NCBI GenBank assembly: GCA_902493855.1
Contig: CABUQV010000021.1
Coordinates: forward strand, 1 to 30,801
DNA length: 30,801 nucleotides
Direction: 5' to 3'
Source: an uncultured Collinsella sp.
GTDB lineage: Bacteria; Actinomycetota; Coriobacteriia; Coriobacteriales; Coriobacteriaceae
Positions 7,556 to 15,866 of this stretch are shown one piece after another (the stretch's first letter is position 1; each line of letters opens with the position of its first letter). Both the position numbers and the translations under genes were made by a program. Under the pieces are notes generated by a model. It was given only the letters and a program-made list of their open reading frames with translations, had not been told where the DNA came from and made no database searches.

Positions 7556-8515
7556 ATGAGCTACAAGACCGTTTGTGTTGCCGGCGGCGGCGTGTTGGGA
7601 AGCCAGATTGCCTTTCAGGCTGCCTACTGCGGCTTTGATGTAACGATTTGGCTGCGCAGCGAGGGCAGCATCGGCCGCACCCAGCCCAAGATCGATCATG
7701 TGCGCGAGGAATACATCGCTGCTATCGAGGGCATGGCGGACGGCACAGACGAGTGGTGCGCCGGTATCGCCGATAGTGACCAGCCCTTCGACAAGGAGGC
7801 GGCACTCGCCGCCGTCGAGCGTGCCTATTCCACGCTCAAGCTGGAGCTTGATCTTGCCAAGGCCGTGGCCGATGCCGACCTGGTCATCGAGTCTATGGCC
7901 GAGGACACCCAGGCAAAGATTGACTTCTACAAGAAGCTCGCCCCGGTCCTCCCGCAAAAGACCGTCGTCGTGACCAACTCTTCCACGCTGCTGCCGAGCA
8001 CCTTTGCCAAGTACACCGGCCGCCCCGAGAAATACCTGTCGCTGCACTTTGCCAACTCCATCTGGAAGAACAACATGACCGAAGTCATGGCCCAGGACCA
8101 GACCGACAAGCGCTACTTCGACGAGCTCGTCGACTTCGCCAACGACATTCGCATGCTGGCGCTTCCCGTCAACAAGGAAAAGAACGGCTACCTGCTCAAC
8201 TCCATGCTGGTGCCGTGGCTGCTTTCGGGCCTTGACCTGTATGTCTCGGGTGTGAGCGATCCCAAGAGCATCGACCTCGCATGGACGCGCGGCACCGGCG
8301 CTCCCAAGGGCCCGTTCCGCGTATTCGACACGGTGGGCATCCAGACGGCCTACAACATCGTTATGCAGTATCAGAAGGTCCCGGGCCTGGTGAGTCCGCT
8401 GCTCAAAAAGATGATGATGCCCTACAACTTTAAGGCCATGGCCACCGTTCTCAAGAAAATGCTCGACGAAGGTAAGCTGGGCGAAAGCTCGGGCGAGGGC
8501 TTCTTCAAGTACTAA
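7556..8515 (+). CDS. 3-hydroxyacyl-CoA dehydrogenase family protein
   Basis: A 319-residue NAD(P)-dependent dehydrogenase of the 3HCDH family, which interconverts 3-hydroxyacyl-CoA and 3-ketoacyl-CoA. The Rossmann fold begins at once, with the dinucleotide loop GGGVLG (G10, G12, G15). The acidic end of the next strand is replaced by WLRS, which could alter the NAD/NADP preference. The expected catalytic residues are present: S142/S143, H164 in LHFANS, E176 and N215. The C-terminal 3HCDH domain starts near 210, with GTGAPKGPFRVFDTVG at about 246-261. The usual HFFNPxP motif is degenerate (HFANSIW), so this is a divergent subfamily. ATG 7556 follows a purine-rich AGAGAGG. It is monocistronic between the terminator at 7374 and the next gene and could serve butyrate or hydroxybutyrate metabolism. 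Confidence 0.88.
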   Translation: MSYKTVCVAGGGVLGSQIAFQAAYCGFDVTIWLRSEGSIGRTQPKIDHVREEYIAAIEGMADGTDEWCAGIADSDQPFDKEAALAAVERAYSTLKLELDLAKAVADADLVIESMAEDTQAKIDFYKKLAPVLPQKTVVVTNSSTLLPSTFAKYTGRPEKYLSLHFANSIWKNNMTEVMAQDQTDKRYFDELVDFANDIRMLALPVNKEKNGYLLNSMLVPWLLSGLDLYVSGVSDPKSIDLAWTRGTGAPKGPFRVFDTVGIQTAYNIVMQYQKVPGLVSPLLKKMMMPYNFKAMATVLKKMLDEGKLGESSGEGFFKY

Positions 8516-8629
8516 AAAGATCCCTTGGGACATTGGGAGCGTATCATTTGCAGCAGAAATACGCCGCATAGCCCGTGTGCCATTCCGACACATGACGCAA
8601 AAGCAAATGGGTGCGGGGATAGCGAGGAA

Positions 8630-9433
8630 ATGGCAATGGATCGACAAATCGTGCTCAAGCGGGATATCCTCGACGCGCTTTCTGCCGTCGGCATGCGCGC
8701 GGGGCAGACGGTTATGGTCCATTGCTCGCTCAGCTCGCTTGGATATGTGTGCGGCGGCGCGCAGCCGGTGATCGAGGCGCTGCTCCAGACGGTGGGCGAG
8801 ACCGGCACCATCATGATGCCGACGCAATCCTGGAAAAACCTGGACCCCGAGAGCGGCGTCCATTGGCAGGAACCTCAAGAATGGTGGCAGTTGATTCGCG
8901 ATAACTGGCCTGCTTATGACAAGCGCATTACGCCTACCAATACGATGGGGGCCGTTGCCGAGATGTTTCGCACATGGCCGGGTATGCATAGAAGCGACCA
9001 TCCGGCGCGCTCGGTGGCGGCAAACGGCCGGCATGCACAATTCTTGACGGAAAACCACGACCTGAGCAACATCTTTGGCGACGGATCGCCCATCGCGCGT
9101 CTGTACGATTTGGACGGCTATGTTCTGCTGGTGGGCGTTGGCTATGACAAGAATACGTCGCTGCATTTGGCAGATGCCCGTGCGCAGTACCCCGGCAAGC
9201 ACGACTGTGTGGAACACAGCGCGATCATGGAAAACGGTCAGCGCGTGTGGAAGGAGTACCGAACACTTTTTGTCGACGGCGAGGACTTCGACGAGATCGG
9301 CGCTGCTTTTGAACGTGAATGCTCGGTGCGTACGGCGCCTCTCGGTAACGGGATGATCCGCTTTATGCGCCAACGCGAGCTTGTCGACTTTGCCGTGGAC
9401 TGGATTGAGCGCTATCGCGGCCGCCCTGAATAA
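8630..9433 (+). CDS. AAC(3)-family aminoglycoside N-acetyltransferase-like protein
   Basis: A 267-residue member of the antibiotic N-acetyltransferase (AAC(3)/YokD) family, which transfers acetyl from acetyl-CoA to an amine. The typical order of motifs is visible: VMVHCSLSSLGYVCGG (28-43), GTIMMPTQSW (59-68), TPTNTMGAVAEMFR (101-114) and the active-site stretch RSDHPARSVAANG (121-133, D123 and H124). The reading frame stays open back to an ATG at 8525, but the start at 8630 is preferred: GCGAGGA precedes it and homologues begin shortly before this helix. It sits 114 bp after the dehydrogenase gene. Chromosomal relatives such as YokD often do not give resistance, so a resistance phenotype should not be assumed. 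Confidence 0.85.
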   Translation: MAMDRQIVLKRDILDALSAVGMRAGQTVMVHCSLSSLGYVCGGAQPVIEALLQTVGETGTIMMPTQSWKNLDPESGVHWQEPQEWWQLIRDNWPAYDKRITPTNTMGAVAEMFRTWPGMHRSDHPARSVAANGRHAQFLTENHDLSNIFGDGSPIARLYDLDGYVLLVGVGYDKNTSLHLADARAQYPGKHDCVEHSAIMENGQRVWKEYRTLFVDGEDFDEIGAAFERECSVRTAPLGNGMIRFMRQRELVDFAVDWIERYRGRPE

Positions 9434-9490
9434 GTCGGGGGGTATCGCGGATTAGCTGCGCACCCTGCGTCTCTGCATTGCCATAAGCCT

Positions 9491-9832
9491 AAGCTACTCT
9501 TTGAGATCGCCGACGCCGTGACCGTGTCGTATGAGGTTGCCGGTCGAAAAAAAGACCGGTGACGTGCCCAAAGTTGCTGCGTTTCCCCGCACACCCCGCG
9601 GCAGCCAAAAAGAGCGAGGGCGAGCGCGTTAACGTCGAGGACCTCATCATCAAGATTGACGTGACGACTGGACGTGAGCAGCGCGCAGCGCGTCGGCGAT
9701 TCGAGCAGTATGCTCGTGGCATCGGGCCAGGCCAAGACCTTTACCGAGTACGACCGCTACGGACTGCCCATTGCTACCTTTGAGATGGAAGCCGAGAAGT
9801 TCATCTACCGCGTGTACAAGTACGAGCTGTAG
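9491..9832 (+). pseudogene. Decayed unidentified gene with at least three frameshifts
   Basis: A single protein can be followed only by changing frame. It begins KLLFEIADAVTVSYEVAGRKK and shifts at an A7 run (9547-9553) to TGDVPKVAAFP. It shifts again at a C4 run near 9585 to HPAAAKKSEGERVNVEDLI, and a third time near 9670 to SSSMLVASGQAKTFTEYDRY, ending FIYRVYKYEL at a TAG (9830-9832). Each segment looks protein-like, with coherent composition, while each frame is interrupted outside its segment. The true 5' end is not clear. I do not recognise the family. The hairpin CCGGTC/GACCGG flanking the A7 run may have encouraged slippage. Sequencing error at homopolymers is an alternative to decay. 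Confidence 0.6.
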
Positions 9833-9982
9833 GGCCGCGCTTAGGTTTGACCAATGGAGTATGAAAACACACCGTTCACCGATGCCCCCTCCGCGAGTGG
9901 CAGCCATATGGTTTGATGTTGGAAACATATGACTGCCGCCGGGCTGCGGGTGACGTTTGCTCTGATATCGGAGGTCCCAAGT

Positions 9983-10021
9983 ATGTTTCGCGCTCTGTTA
10001 AACAAGTATCGGGCTGGCTAG
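9983..10021 (+). CDS. Possible 12-residue leader ORF
   Basis: An ATG at 9983 preceded by GGAGG (9970-9974, 8-nt spacing) opens the reading frame MFRALLNKYRAG and stops at TAG 10019-10021. Only one base separates that stop from the ATG of the next gene, which has no good ribosome-binding site of its own. This arrangement suggests translational coupling. The frame differs from the downstream gene. It could also be the tail of another decayed gene. There is no homology evidence. Confidence 0.35.
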   Translation: MFRALLNKYRAG

Positions 10022-10022
10022 C

Positions 10023-10472
10023 ATGGGCCGCCGCACTATCTCAATAACCTTTGCAGTGGTTTGCCTAGCTGTGCTCCTAGGCGCTATAGGGCAGTTCGCT
10101 ATAAGTCGAGAAACATCCTATATGCAGGAATGCGCTTCCGAAGGCTTTGCCATTGATGGTTACTATCGGGATGACAAAGCAGGTTTGGAAACCCTGGCCT
10201 TTCTTGAAGAGGATAACCATCGATGGCAGTTGGTCGGCAAGGGCGGCGGCTGCGTTGATGGACAGTTCGAGCGTATGGACGACCCCAACATTCTGGTATT
10301 AAAGAATGAAAACGGCGAAATATTTGGTACGGTCCACGTGGCATATATTTCGCGCCGACGCGATCAGGGCTTGCTCTACCTATTTAGAGATACCAGGGTG
10401 ACCCGTTTTTATCTGGTGAGTACCGGTCCGGCGTTTACAGTGGAGTCTGGCGATGTCGATCCGGCCAGTTGA
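10023..10472 (+). CDS. Hypothetical protein with an N-terminal membrane anchor
   Basis: A 149-residue protein I do not recognise. Residues 7-26 form one hydrophobic segment (ISITFAVVCLAVLLGAIGQF) after a short basic start (MGRR), so it is a membrane-anchored or secreted protein with the remainder outside. The C-terminal 120 residues are soluble and mixed in character, with short charged strands. ATG 10023 is forced: an in-frame TAA occurs at 9999-10001 and no other start lies between. The start lacks its own Shine-Dalgarno but lies one base after the stop of the 12-codon ORF at 9983. Base composition is lower in G+C than its neighbours. It may belong to the same recently acquired or decaying patch as the pseudogene upstream. 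Confidence 0.6.
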   Translation: MGRRTISITFAVVCLAVLLGAIGQFAISRETSYMQECASEGFAIDGYYRDDKAGLETLAFLEEDNHRWQLVGKGGGCVDGQFERMDDPNILVLKNENGEIFGTVHVAYISRRRDQGLLYLFRDTRVTRFYLVSTGPAFTVESGDVDPAS

Positions 10473-10492
10473 TTCACGGCAATAAAACGGCG

Positions 10493-10526
10493 AGCGGGGC
10501 GCGGGCGTGAACTGCACCCCGCTATT
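10493..10526. terminator. Weak hairpin between convergent genes
   Basis: AGCGGGG (10493-10499) pairs with CCCCGCT (10517-10523), followed by ATTT. It lies between the plus-strand gene ending at 10472 and the minus-strand DUF389 gene ending at 10598, where a terminator is expected. The T-run is poor. Confidence 0.35.
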
Positions 10527-10597
10527 TGCTCGTGTCCGTATCGCGTCTGCGCCTCGTCGTAGCTTGCGTCCGTGCGAGCGTTCATCCCGCGCCGACA

Positions 10598-11737
10598 TCA
10601 CTTCACGTCAAACTCCACGCGGTCGACCTCGGGCACGTTGAGGTCGATGAGCTTGCGGGCAACGCGGCGGTCGTGCGCCCCGAGCGCCTCGCCTGTCGTC
10701 ACGTGGGCGACAGTCTGGCGCTCGACAAGGCCCTCCTCGTCGCCCTCGGTGGCCGAGGTCTCGACGGCGACGGTGTAATCCTTAAAGCCTGGCAGCACCG
10801 CCGCAAGCTCGCGCGTGGTTTCGGTGACGCCGTAGCCGTCCTGCACGCCGGCCTGCGCCGAGCCAATAGACCCCGCCGTCATAACAATGCAGGGGATGGC
10901 AAAGATTACCGTGCCCACAATAATGCGGCGGCGCACCTTGCGCGATAGCTCGTCGACCTCGGCGTTTTCCTCGGCGGTCACGATGCCGTCGCCGTTCAGG
11001 TCGCGCTTGAGCGGTACGCGCAAAAGAAGCAGCACGGCTTCGGCAGCCAGTGCGATAAAGATCACGTTGATGCCAAACTCGTAGAGCGCCGAGAGAAACA
11101 GCGATCCGCTTCCGATGGCGATGCCGTAGCCCGCCGCGCACAGGGGCGGCATGAGCGCTGTCGCTACGGCCACACCGGCGATGAGCGTTGCGGGCTCCTG
11201 GTCGCGTGAGTTGCCCAGCCCGCCCGCAAAGCCGCCGGCGAGCGCGACAGCGAGGTCCCACACGGTGGGCGTCGAGTTGTCGATAATGGCGGCTGTGGTG
11301 GCGCCAAGGGGCGAGAGCTTAAAGTACAACGTGGATGTGACCAGGCAAAAGGCCATTTGCAGCGCAAGGCCGGCGACGGCTTCGACGGTAATCTCGCGGT
11401 CGAGCGTGGCGATGCCGTATGCCATGGCAAGAACCGAGCCCATGAGCGGGCAGATGAGCATGGCGCCCACGATGGCGATGTCCGAGTCGATATCGAGGCC
11501 GATGCTCGCGATCAACATGGCGATGATCAGGATGCACAGGTGCGAGCCGGTCAGGCGCGCCCCGTTTACAAAGCGTTTGCGGATCACGTGATAGGGTGCG
11601 CGACCCTCGCGAATGTTGAACGCCCGCTTTAGGAAGCGATGCGCCTGTTCAGCCGCTTCGCTGTGGGCGGGGCGGATGCCATGGCGCCGATGATGGCGCT
11701 CGCGCAGCCGCTTGATCTGTTGTTTGTCGAGTTCCAT
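10598..11737 (-). CDS. DUF389 family membrane protein
   Basis: A 379-residue polytopic membrane protein. A basic N-terminal region (RLRERHHRRHGIRPAH and on) precedes the DUF389 core, which starts with GSHLCILIIAMLIASIGLDI and continues with AIVGAMLICPLMGSVLAMAYG. About six hydrophobic segments follow. Residues 230-290 include a charged cytosolic stretch, and the C-terminal 80 residues form a soluble domain ending in VDRVEFDVK. The ATG at 11737 is preferred over the GTG two codons upstream because AGGTGG then acts as its ribosome-binding site. Molecular function of DUF389 proteins is not established. The gene runs convergent to the small gene at 10023 and is downstream of, and probably separate from, the OPT gene. 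Confidence 0.88.
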   Translation of the reverse strand: MELDKQQIKRLRERHHRRHGIRPAHSEAAEQAHRFLKRAFNIREGRAPYHVIRKRFVNGARLTGSHLCILIIAMLIASIGLDIDSDIAIVGAMLICPLMGSVLAMAYGIATLDREITVEAVAGLALQMAFCLVTSTLYFKLSPLGATTAAIIDNSTPTVWDLAVALAGGFAGGLGNSRDQEPATLIAGVAVATALMPPLCAAGYGIAIGSGSLFLSALYEFGINVIFIALAAEAVLLLLRVPLKRDLNGDGIVTAEENAEVDELSRKVRRRIIVGTVIFAIPCIVMTAGSIGSAQAGVQDGYGVTETTRELAAVLPGFKDYTVAVETSATEGDEEGLVERQTVAHVTTGEALGAHDRRVARKLIDLNVPEVDRVEFDVK

Positions 11738-11888
11738 ATCCACCTCGTATTGCCGCGGGAGCGCGGGTGTGTTCGCAGCATGTACTCTACACCGTGAGGG
11801 GCGGCGCGGTCATCTTGGCGTGGAACTTAAGCGAGTGGGAAAACGGGTGCGCGGCAAATGCGTTGCGGCCGAGGGTTTCGGCAGATAC

Positions 11889-11926
11889 AAAAAAGCGCGG
11901 GATCGGATTGGATCCGACCCCGCGCT
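11889..11926 (-). terminator. Rho-independent terminator of the OPT gene
   Basis: On the minus strand a 15-bp stem (11894-11908 with 11912-11926, one G-U pair) with a 3-nt loop is followed by six T. It sits 26 bp after the OPT stop codon and separates it from the DUF389 gene. Confidence 0.9.
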
Positions 11927-11951
11927 CTGCGCTGGTGCGTTGTTGTTCGGC

Positions 11952-13655
11952 CTATCCCAGCAGGCTCAGGCCCACGGAGACAAACGCCAAGATAACGCCG
12001 ACGATGGACTCGCCACCGAGCAGGCCGCTGGCGACAACCAGGCCCTGTTCCTGGAAGGCGGCGTCCTTGGCAGCCCTCTCCTCGTCAGAAAGACCAGCGG
12101 TGGCGTCGCGGTGGGCGGACCACTTGTCGTAGGCGAGTTTGACGCAGGAGCCCAGGAATGCCGTGAGTGACATGTAGAACGGCAGGTACACGCCCAGGCC
12201 GATCATCATGGCCGGAATGCCGAGCCAGTACATGACGATACCGGCGATAAAGCCGCCAACGAACCACGGCACGCTCGGGATGCCCGAGACCATGGTGGCG
12301 ACGACGCTTGCCTGCGCGGCAACAAAGCTCTTGTCGGGGCCAAAGGCGTCCGGGCCATAGGCGGTGACGAGCGCGACCATGACGGCTGCGGCGACCAGGG
12401 CGCCCACGATGCCGCCGATGGCCTGGCCGATCCACTGCGCACGCGGGTTGGTGCCCAGCACAGCGCCGGCCTTAAAGTCGTTCATGACGTCGCCCGCAAG
12501 GCCGCACGCCACGGCCACGATGCCGGCGATAAAGAACAGCTTGACCTGAGCGATCTGTGCAAAGGCAGCCACGATGAGCATAACGATGAGGCCAAAGATC
12601 TCCATGGGGTCGATGCCCGTCTGGCCGCAGCTCTGCGCGCTCATGATGGTGGTGACAAAGGTGAACAGCGTCACGATGACGGCCGGGACGGGGCCAAGGT
12701 CAAGCGCGATGGCGACGATCACGGCGATGGCGGCAGCGCCCAGGCCGATGATGCCGGCGTCGAGCTTAAGGGAGCCCGAGATGAGCGACTGCTCGTCGGT
12801 GTCGGTGGAGCTGTCGGCGGCTAGACCGCGGACGATGCCGGCGACCTGCGGCAGGATGTCCTTGAGGACGACGGCGACGCCAAAGCCCATCATGAGGCCC
12901 ATGCCCAGGGACTTGACGATGCCCTGCGCAGCCACAACGTCGAACAGACCGGCAGCGGTGCCGCCCACGATGATGCCAAAGTTGCCCAGCAGGGCGCCAG
13001 CAAACCAGAAGGCGACGGGGGCGAAGCCCACGAGGAAGCCGACGGAGAGCAGCATGGGCGAGTTGTAGATGCCAAAGGTCACGCCGGGGATGTTGAGCGT
13101 GCACAGCATGCTGGGCACCACGCCCAGGGCGTCGCGCAGCACGCTATAGATGCCGGCGATGGCCATGGAGCCAAAGAGCTGCTTGCCGGTTTTGCCGCCG
13201 GCCTCGGTCGCGCGCAAGGTCTGAGCTGCGGCGTTGCCGGTGGGGAACTCAAGCGCGGCGTCCACGATAAAGTGACGGTGGATGATCGCGGTGGCCAGCA
13301 GGCCCAGGATGGTGCCGGCGAGCGCCACGATAAACATGTCGAGCCAGCTGATCTGGTCGGCATAGCCCAGCATCCAGGCGCCCGGGATGGTAAACGCCAG
13401 GCCGCCGGCGACCATGGCGCCCGCGGACATGATGGTGTGGGTGACGTTGGCCTCGTTGAGGCTGGCGTTGCCCATGAGCTTAAGGAAGAACAGCGAGATG
13501 ACGGCAGCGAAGACGATCGGCCAGGGGAGTGCGCCCATCTTGAGGGCGGTGTAGGCCGAGCTTGCCGTGATGATCACGCAGCCAAGGACACCGATGACGA
13601 CGCCACGCAGCGTGAGTTGCCCGCGCATCGAAGCGCGGTTCGAGGGATTGCTCAT
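11952..13655 (-). CDS. OPT family oligopeptide transporter
   Basis: A 567-residue proton-coupled transporter of the OPT superfamily, which imports oligopeptides or metal chelates. It opens with RGQLTLRGVVIGVLGCVIITASSAYTALKMGALPWPIVFAAV-type helices, characteristic of the bacterial OPT branch, and shows about 14 to 16 hydrophobic segments. The second half repeats the pattern, with AQSCGQTGIDPMEIFGLIV in mid-protein and SVPWFVGGFIAGIVMYW near the end. The length is somewhat short of the 600 to 700 residues common in the family. ATG 13655 follows AAGGAG on the minus strand. The gene is divergent from coaX, with 192 bp between start codons, and has its own terminator. The substrate cannot be told from sequence. 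Confidence 0.9.
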   Translation of the reverse strand: MSNPSNRASMRGQLTLRGVVIGVLGCVIITASSAYTALKMGALPWPIVFAAVISLFFLKLMGNASLNEANVTHTIMSAGAMVAGGLAFTIPGAWMLGYADQISWLDMFIVALAGTILGLLATAIIHRHFIVDAALEFPTGNAAAQTLRATEAGGKTGKQLFGSMAIAGIYSVLRDALGVVPSMLCTLNIPGVTFGIYNSPMLLSVGFLVGFAPVAFWFAGALLGNFGIIVGGTAAGLFDVVAAQGIVKSLGMGLMMGFGVAVVLKDILPQVAGIVRGLAADSSTDTDEQSLISGSLKLDAGIIGLGAAAIAVIVAIALDLGPVPAVIVTLFTFVTTIMSAQSCGQTGIDPMEIFGLIVMLIVAAFAQIAQVKLFFIAGIVAVACGLAGDVMNDFKAGAVLGTNPRAQWIGQAIGGIVGALVAAAVMVALVTAYGPDAFGPDKSFVAAQASVVATMVSGIPSVPWFVGGFIAGIVMYWLGIPAMMIGLGVYLPFYMSLTAFLGSCVKLAYDKWSAHRDATAGLSDEERAAKDAAFQEQGLVVASGLLGGESIVGVILAFVSVGLSLLG

Positions 13656-13847
13656 ATAAAACTCCTTTGCGTATATCCGCTTCCCCCGGGAGCGCCGCTA
13701 CGGATACGGCGCGGGAAGTCGGGTTACCAAGGGCCGCCGCGTGAGCTCGCAAACGACCGCGCACCAGTATAGCCGCAAGCTAGTCATTTTGGGATGACTG
13801 GTTTAGGTAGGCGATATACTGCTGGACAGACGAAAGGAGCGCCGACG

Positions 13848-14699
13848 ATGCTTAATGGGTGCGCATATATATTGACGGTCGACGTGGGCAACACGTTCAT
13901 TCGCTTTGGCCTGTTTGCAGAGGATTCGGCCGCGGCGCAGGAATGCCCGCTTGCGACGTGCGAGATCACCACGCCGTCGAGCATCACGGCCGACGAGGCG
14001 CGCATGAGGCTCGCGCAGGTCATGGGCGCGCTGTCAGCCGATGCGGGCATGCCGGGTGCGCTCGTTCCTGCGGCCGCAGTGCTGAGCTGCGTGGTGCCGG
14101 CGCTCGAGCGCCCGTGGAAAGCGGCGCTTTCCCGCACCTGCACGGGGCGCGTGCTCACCGTGGGGCCAGGACTTAAGACCGGCATGCCCGTGCACTACGA
14201 CGACCCGGCCGAGATCGGCCCCGACCGCATCGCCGATGCCGTGGCGGCTCGTGCCGTCTACGGCTCTCCGTGCATCGTGATCGACCTGGGCACCACGACC
14301 AATATCGAGGTCATCGACGCGCACGGTACCTTTGTCGGCGGCGTCATCGCGCCGGGTCTGGCGCTTGGCGCCCGCTCGCTTTCGGCCGCTGCGGCGCGCT
14401 TGCCGCAGGTCGAGCCCTCGGCGCCGACACACGTCATCGGCCGCAACACGCGCGAGGCCATGCGCTCGGGCGTGGTTCTGGGCGAGGTGGCCCGCATCGA
14501 CGGCATGCTCGATATGGTGCTCGCCGAGATGCGCGCGACCAAGGCCGCGGGGGAGGGCGACGTGCCCATCGTCATTACCGGCGACGACGCCGAGGCACTC
14601 GCGGCGTTGGTCGGCCACAGCCTGACGGTCGACGACGCACTGACGCTGCGGGGTCTCGCCGAGCTCTACCGCATCAACCAAAAGCCCCGCCGCGTGTAA
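13848..14699 (+). CDS. coaX: Type III pantothenate kinase
   Basis: A 283-residue cytosolic enzyme that phosphorylates pantothenate using ATP, the first step of CoA biosynthesis. The ASKHA fold is clear: phosphate loop 1 is DVGNT (D12-T16), the pantothenate/ATP signature is GPDRIAD (124-130), and phosphate loop 2 is DLGTTT (146-151), followed by FVGGVIAPGLALGARSL. CoaX enzymes usually need a monovalent cation and resist feedback by CoA. The frame is open to ATG 13794, but ATG 13848 is chosen because AAGGAG (13833-13838) precedes it and homologues begin a few residues before DVGNT. A TATACT (13815-13820) is a possible -10. CoA supply fits the CoA-dependent genes to the left, although they are not in one operon. 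Confidence 0.93.
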   Translation: MLNGCAYILTVDVGNTFIRFGLFAEDSAAAQECPLATCEITTPSSITADEARMRLAQVMGALSADAGMPGALVPAAAVLSCVVPALERPWKAALSRTCTGRVLTVGPGLKTGMPVHYDDPAEIGPDRIADAVAARAVYGSPCIVIDLGTTTNIEVIDAHGTFVGGVIAPGLALGARSLSAAAARLPQVEPSAPTHVIGRNTREAMRSGVVLGEVARIDGMLDMVLAEMRATKAAGEGDVPIVITGDDAEALAALVGHSLTVDDALTLRGLAELYRINQKPRRV

Positions 14700-14740
14700 A
14701 AGTGAGGGCGCCGGTGGGACAAACGCCTCCACCTTTCACC

Positions 14741-14749
14741 TGCTACAAT
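14741..14749 (+). promoter_or_regulatory. Extended -10 promoter of the deaminase gene
   Basis: TGC-TACAAT (14741-14749) is a good extended -10 element located 35 bp before the start codon. No clear -35 is visible. This gives the deaminase its own promoter despite the short distance to coaX. Confidence 0.5.
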
Positions 14750-14783
14750 GGGTCAAACTATTGCGATTACGGAGGTGTCTGCC

Positions 14784-15308
14784 ATGTCGGACGATCTTCA
14801 TCAAACTTCGTCAGGCAAGCGCCTGGACGTCATTAGCTGGGACGAGTTCTTTATGAGCGTGGCCATCGCCGCGCAGCGCCGCAGCAAAGACCCCAACACG
14901 CAGGTGGGTGCGTGCATCGCCAGCACCAACCACCGCATCCTTTCGGTGGGCTACAACGGTACGCCCTCGGCGCTCAACGACGACTTTTTCCCGTGGGGTA
15001 CGAGCGACGACCCGCTGCAGGACAAGCACAACTACGTGGTCCATGCCGAGGCAAACGCCGTGCTCAACTACCGTGGCTCGCTCAAGGACCTCGAGGGTTC
15101 CACGGTCTACGTTACGCTGTTCCCGTGCCACGACTGCGCCAAGATTTTGGCGCAGGTGGGTGTGGGCGAGGTTGTCTACCTGGACAACAAGTACGCCGAC
15201 ACCGATGATGGACGCATCAGCCGCCGCATCCTCGACTCCTGTGGCATCAGCTACCGCCAGGTTATCGTCGATGTTCACATCGGCACCGAGGGGCAGGCTC
15301 AGCAGTAG
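14784..15308 (+). CDS. Deoxycytidylate (dCMP) deaminase-like protein
   Basis: A 174-residue zinc-dependent deaminase of the cytidine/deoxycytidylate family. dCMP deaminase converts dCMP to dUMP for thymidylate synthesis. The zinc site is complete: HAEANAVL (H87 ligand, E89 proton shuttle) and PCHDC (C115 and C118 ligands). The substrate-side motif GYNGTPSALNDDF (56-68) is typical of the ComE-type dCMP deaminases. ATG 14784 is preferred over the in-frame ATG 14748 because GGAGG (14771-14775) lies 8 nt upstream, and 14748 overlaps the -10 element. The gene is 84 bp after coaX and is transcribed from the promoter at 14741. dCMP is the best guess; a related pyrimidine substrate is possible. Confidence 0.9.
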   Translation: MSDDLHQTSSGKRLDVISWDEFFMSVAIAAQRRSKDPNTQVGACIASTNHRILSVGYNGTPSALNDDFFPWGTSDDPLQDKHNYVVHAEANAVLNYRGSLKDLEGSTVYVTLFPCHDCAKILAQVGVGEVVYLDNKYADTDDGRISRRILDSCGISYRQVIVDVHIGTEGQAQQ

Positions 15309-15478
15309 CGCGTGGCAACGCCAGCTGGCGGCAAAACAGCCAAAAGAGACCCGTCCCAAATTGACCGCTCGTGAAAGTCGTGTCCGCACGCATGGCTGGC
15401 GCCTAAGCGGGTACATGGCTGTAGTAACATAGCCCCTGTCCGCGGGCGTGCCCGCGTTATTGTGAGAAAGGAGCCCCT

Positions 15479-15757
15479 GTGGCTGTTAACGAAGAGCTGC
15501 TTAAGAAGGTTCTTGAGGAGATTCGCCCCAACCTGCAGGCCGACGGCGGCGATATGGAGTATGTGGGCGTTGACGACGAGGGCGTCGTCAAACTGGAGCT
15601 GCAGGGCGCTTGCGCCGGCTGCCCCATGAGCTCGCTGACCCTGTCCATGGGTATTGAGCGCATCCTGAAGGAGCATGTGCCCGGCGTTACCCGTGTCGAG
15701 CAGGTTAATGCCTCCGGCGAGGCCGAGGACCTGTACGACGAGTACGCGCCGTTCTAA
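15479..15757 (+). CDS. NifU-like C-terminal-domain Fe-S scaffold (Nfu type)
   Basis: A 92-residue stand-alone Nfu domain that assembles or carries a [4Fe-4S] cluster for delivery to target enzymes. The hallmark CAGC (C45, C48) follows RPNLQADGGDMEYVGVDDEG, the standard beginning of this domain. The C-terminus is a short acidic tail (EAEDLYDEYAPF). The start is GTG at 15479, with AAAGGAGC directly upstream. It is 170 bp after the deaminase; a small GC hairpin (CGCGGG 15441-15446 with CCCGCG 15451-15456, then TTATT) between them may end the upstream transcript. A cluster carrier could serve the Fe-S enzymes implied by the activase at 2576, but that is inference. Confidence 0.92.
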   Translation: MAVNEELLKKVLEEIRPNLQADGGDMEYVGVDDEGVVKLELQGACAGCPMSSLTLSMGIERILKEHVPGVTRVEQVNASGEAEDLYDEYAPF

Positions 15758-15806
15758 GATGCGAAAGCTGCGGACGGCATACTCCGCATAGACGTTACGC
15801 CCAAAT

Positions 15807-15843
15807 ATGCGGCTGCGAGCGCAAGGCCCGCGGCCGCATTTGT
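15807..15843 (+). terminator. Probable terminator between the Nfu gene and lgt
   Basis: ATGCGGCTGCG (15807-15817) pairs with CGCGGCCGCAT (15829-15839) with one G-U pair, followed by TTTGTAT. The T-run is modest, so read-through into lgt is possible. Confidence 0.5.
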
Positions 15844-15866
15844 ATGTAGGGAGTAGGAGGGTCGAC

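Noticed and set aside
8630..9433. Acquired aminoglycoside resistance gene
   Set aside because: It belongs to the AAC(3) family, but there is no mobile context here and base composition matches the neighbours. Many chromosomal relatives give no resistance.
9559..9783. Intact 74-codon gene
   Set aside because: It is only one frame of the decayed gene at 9491-9832; the protein continues in other frames on both sides.
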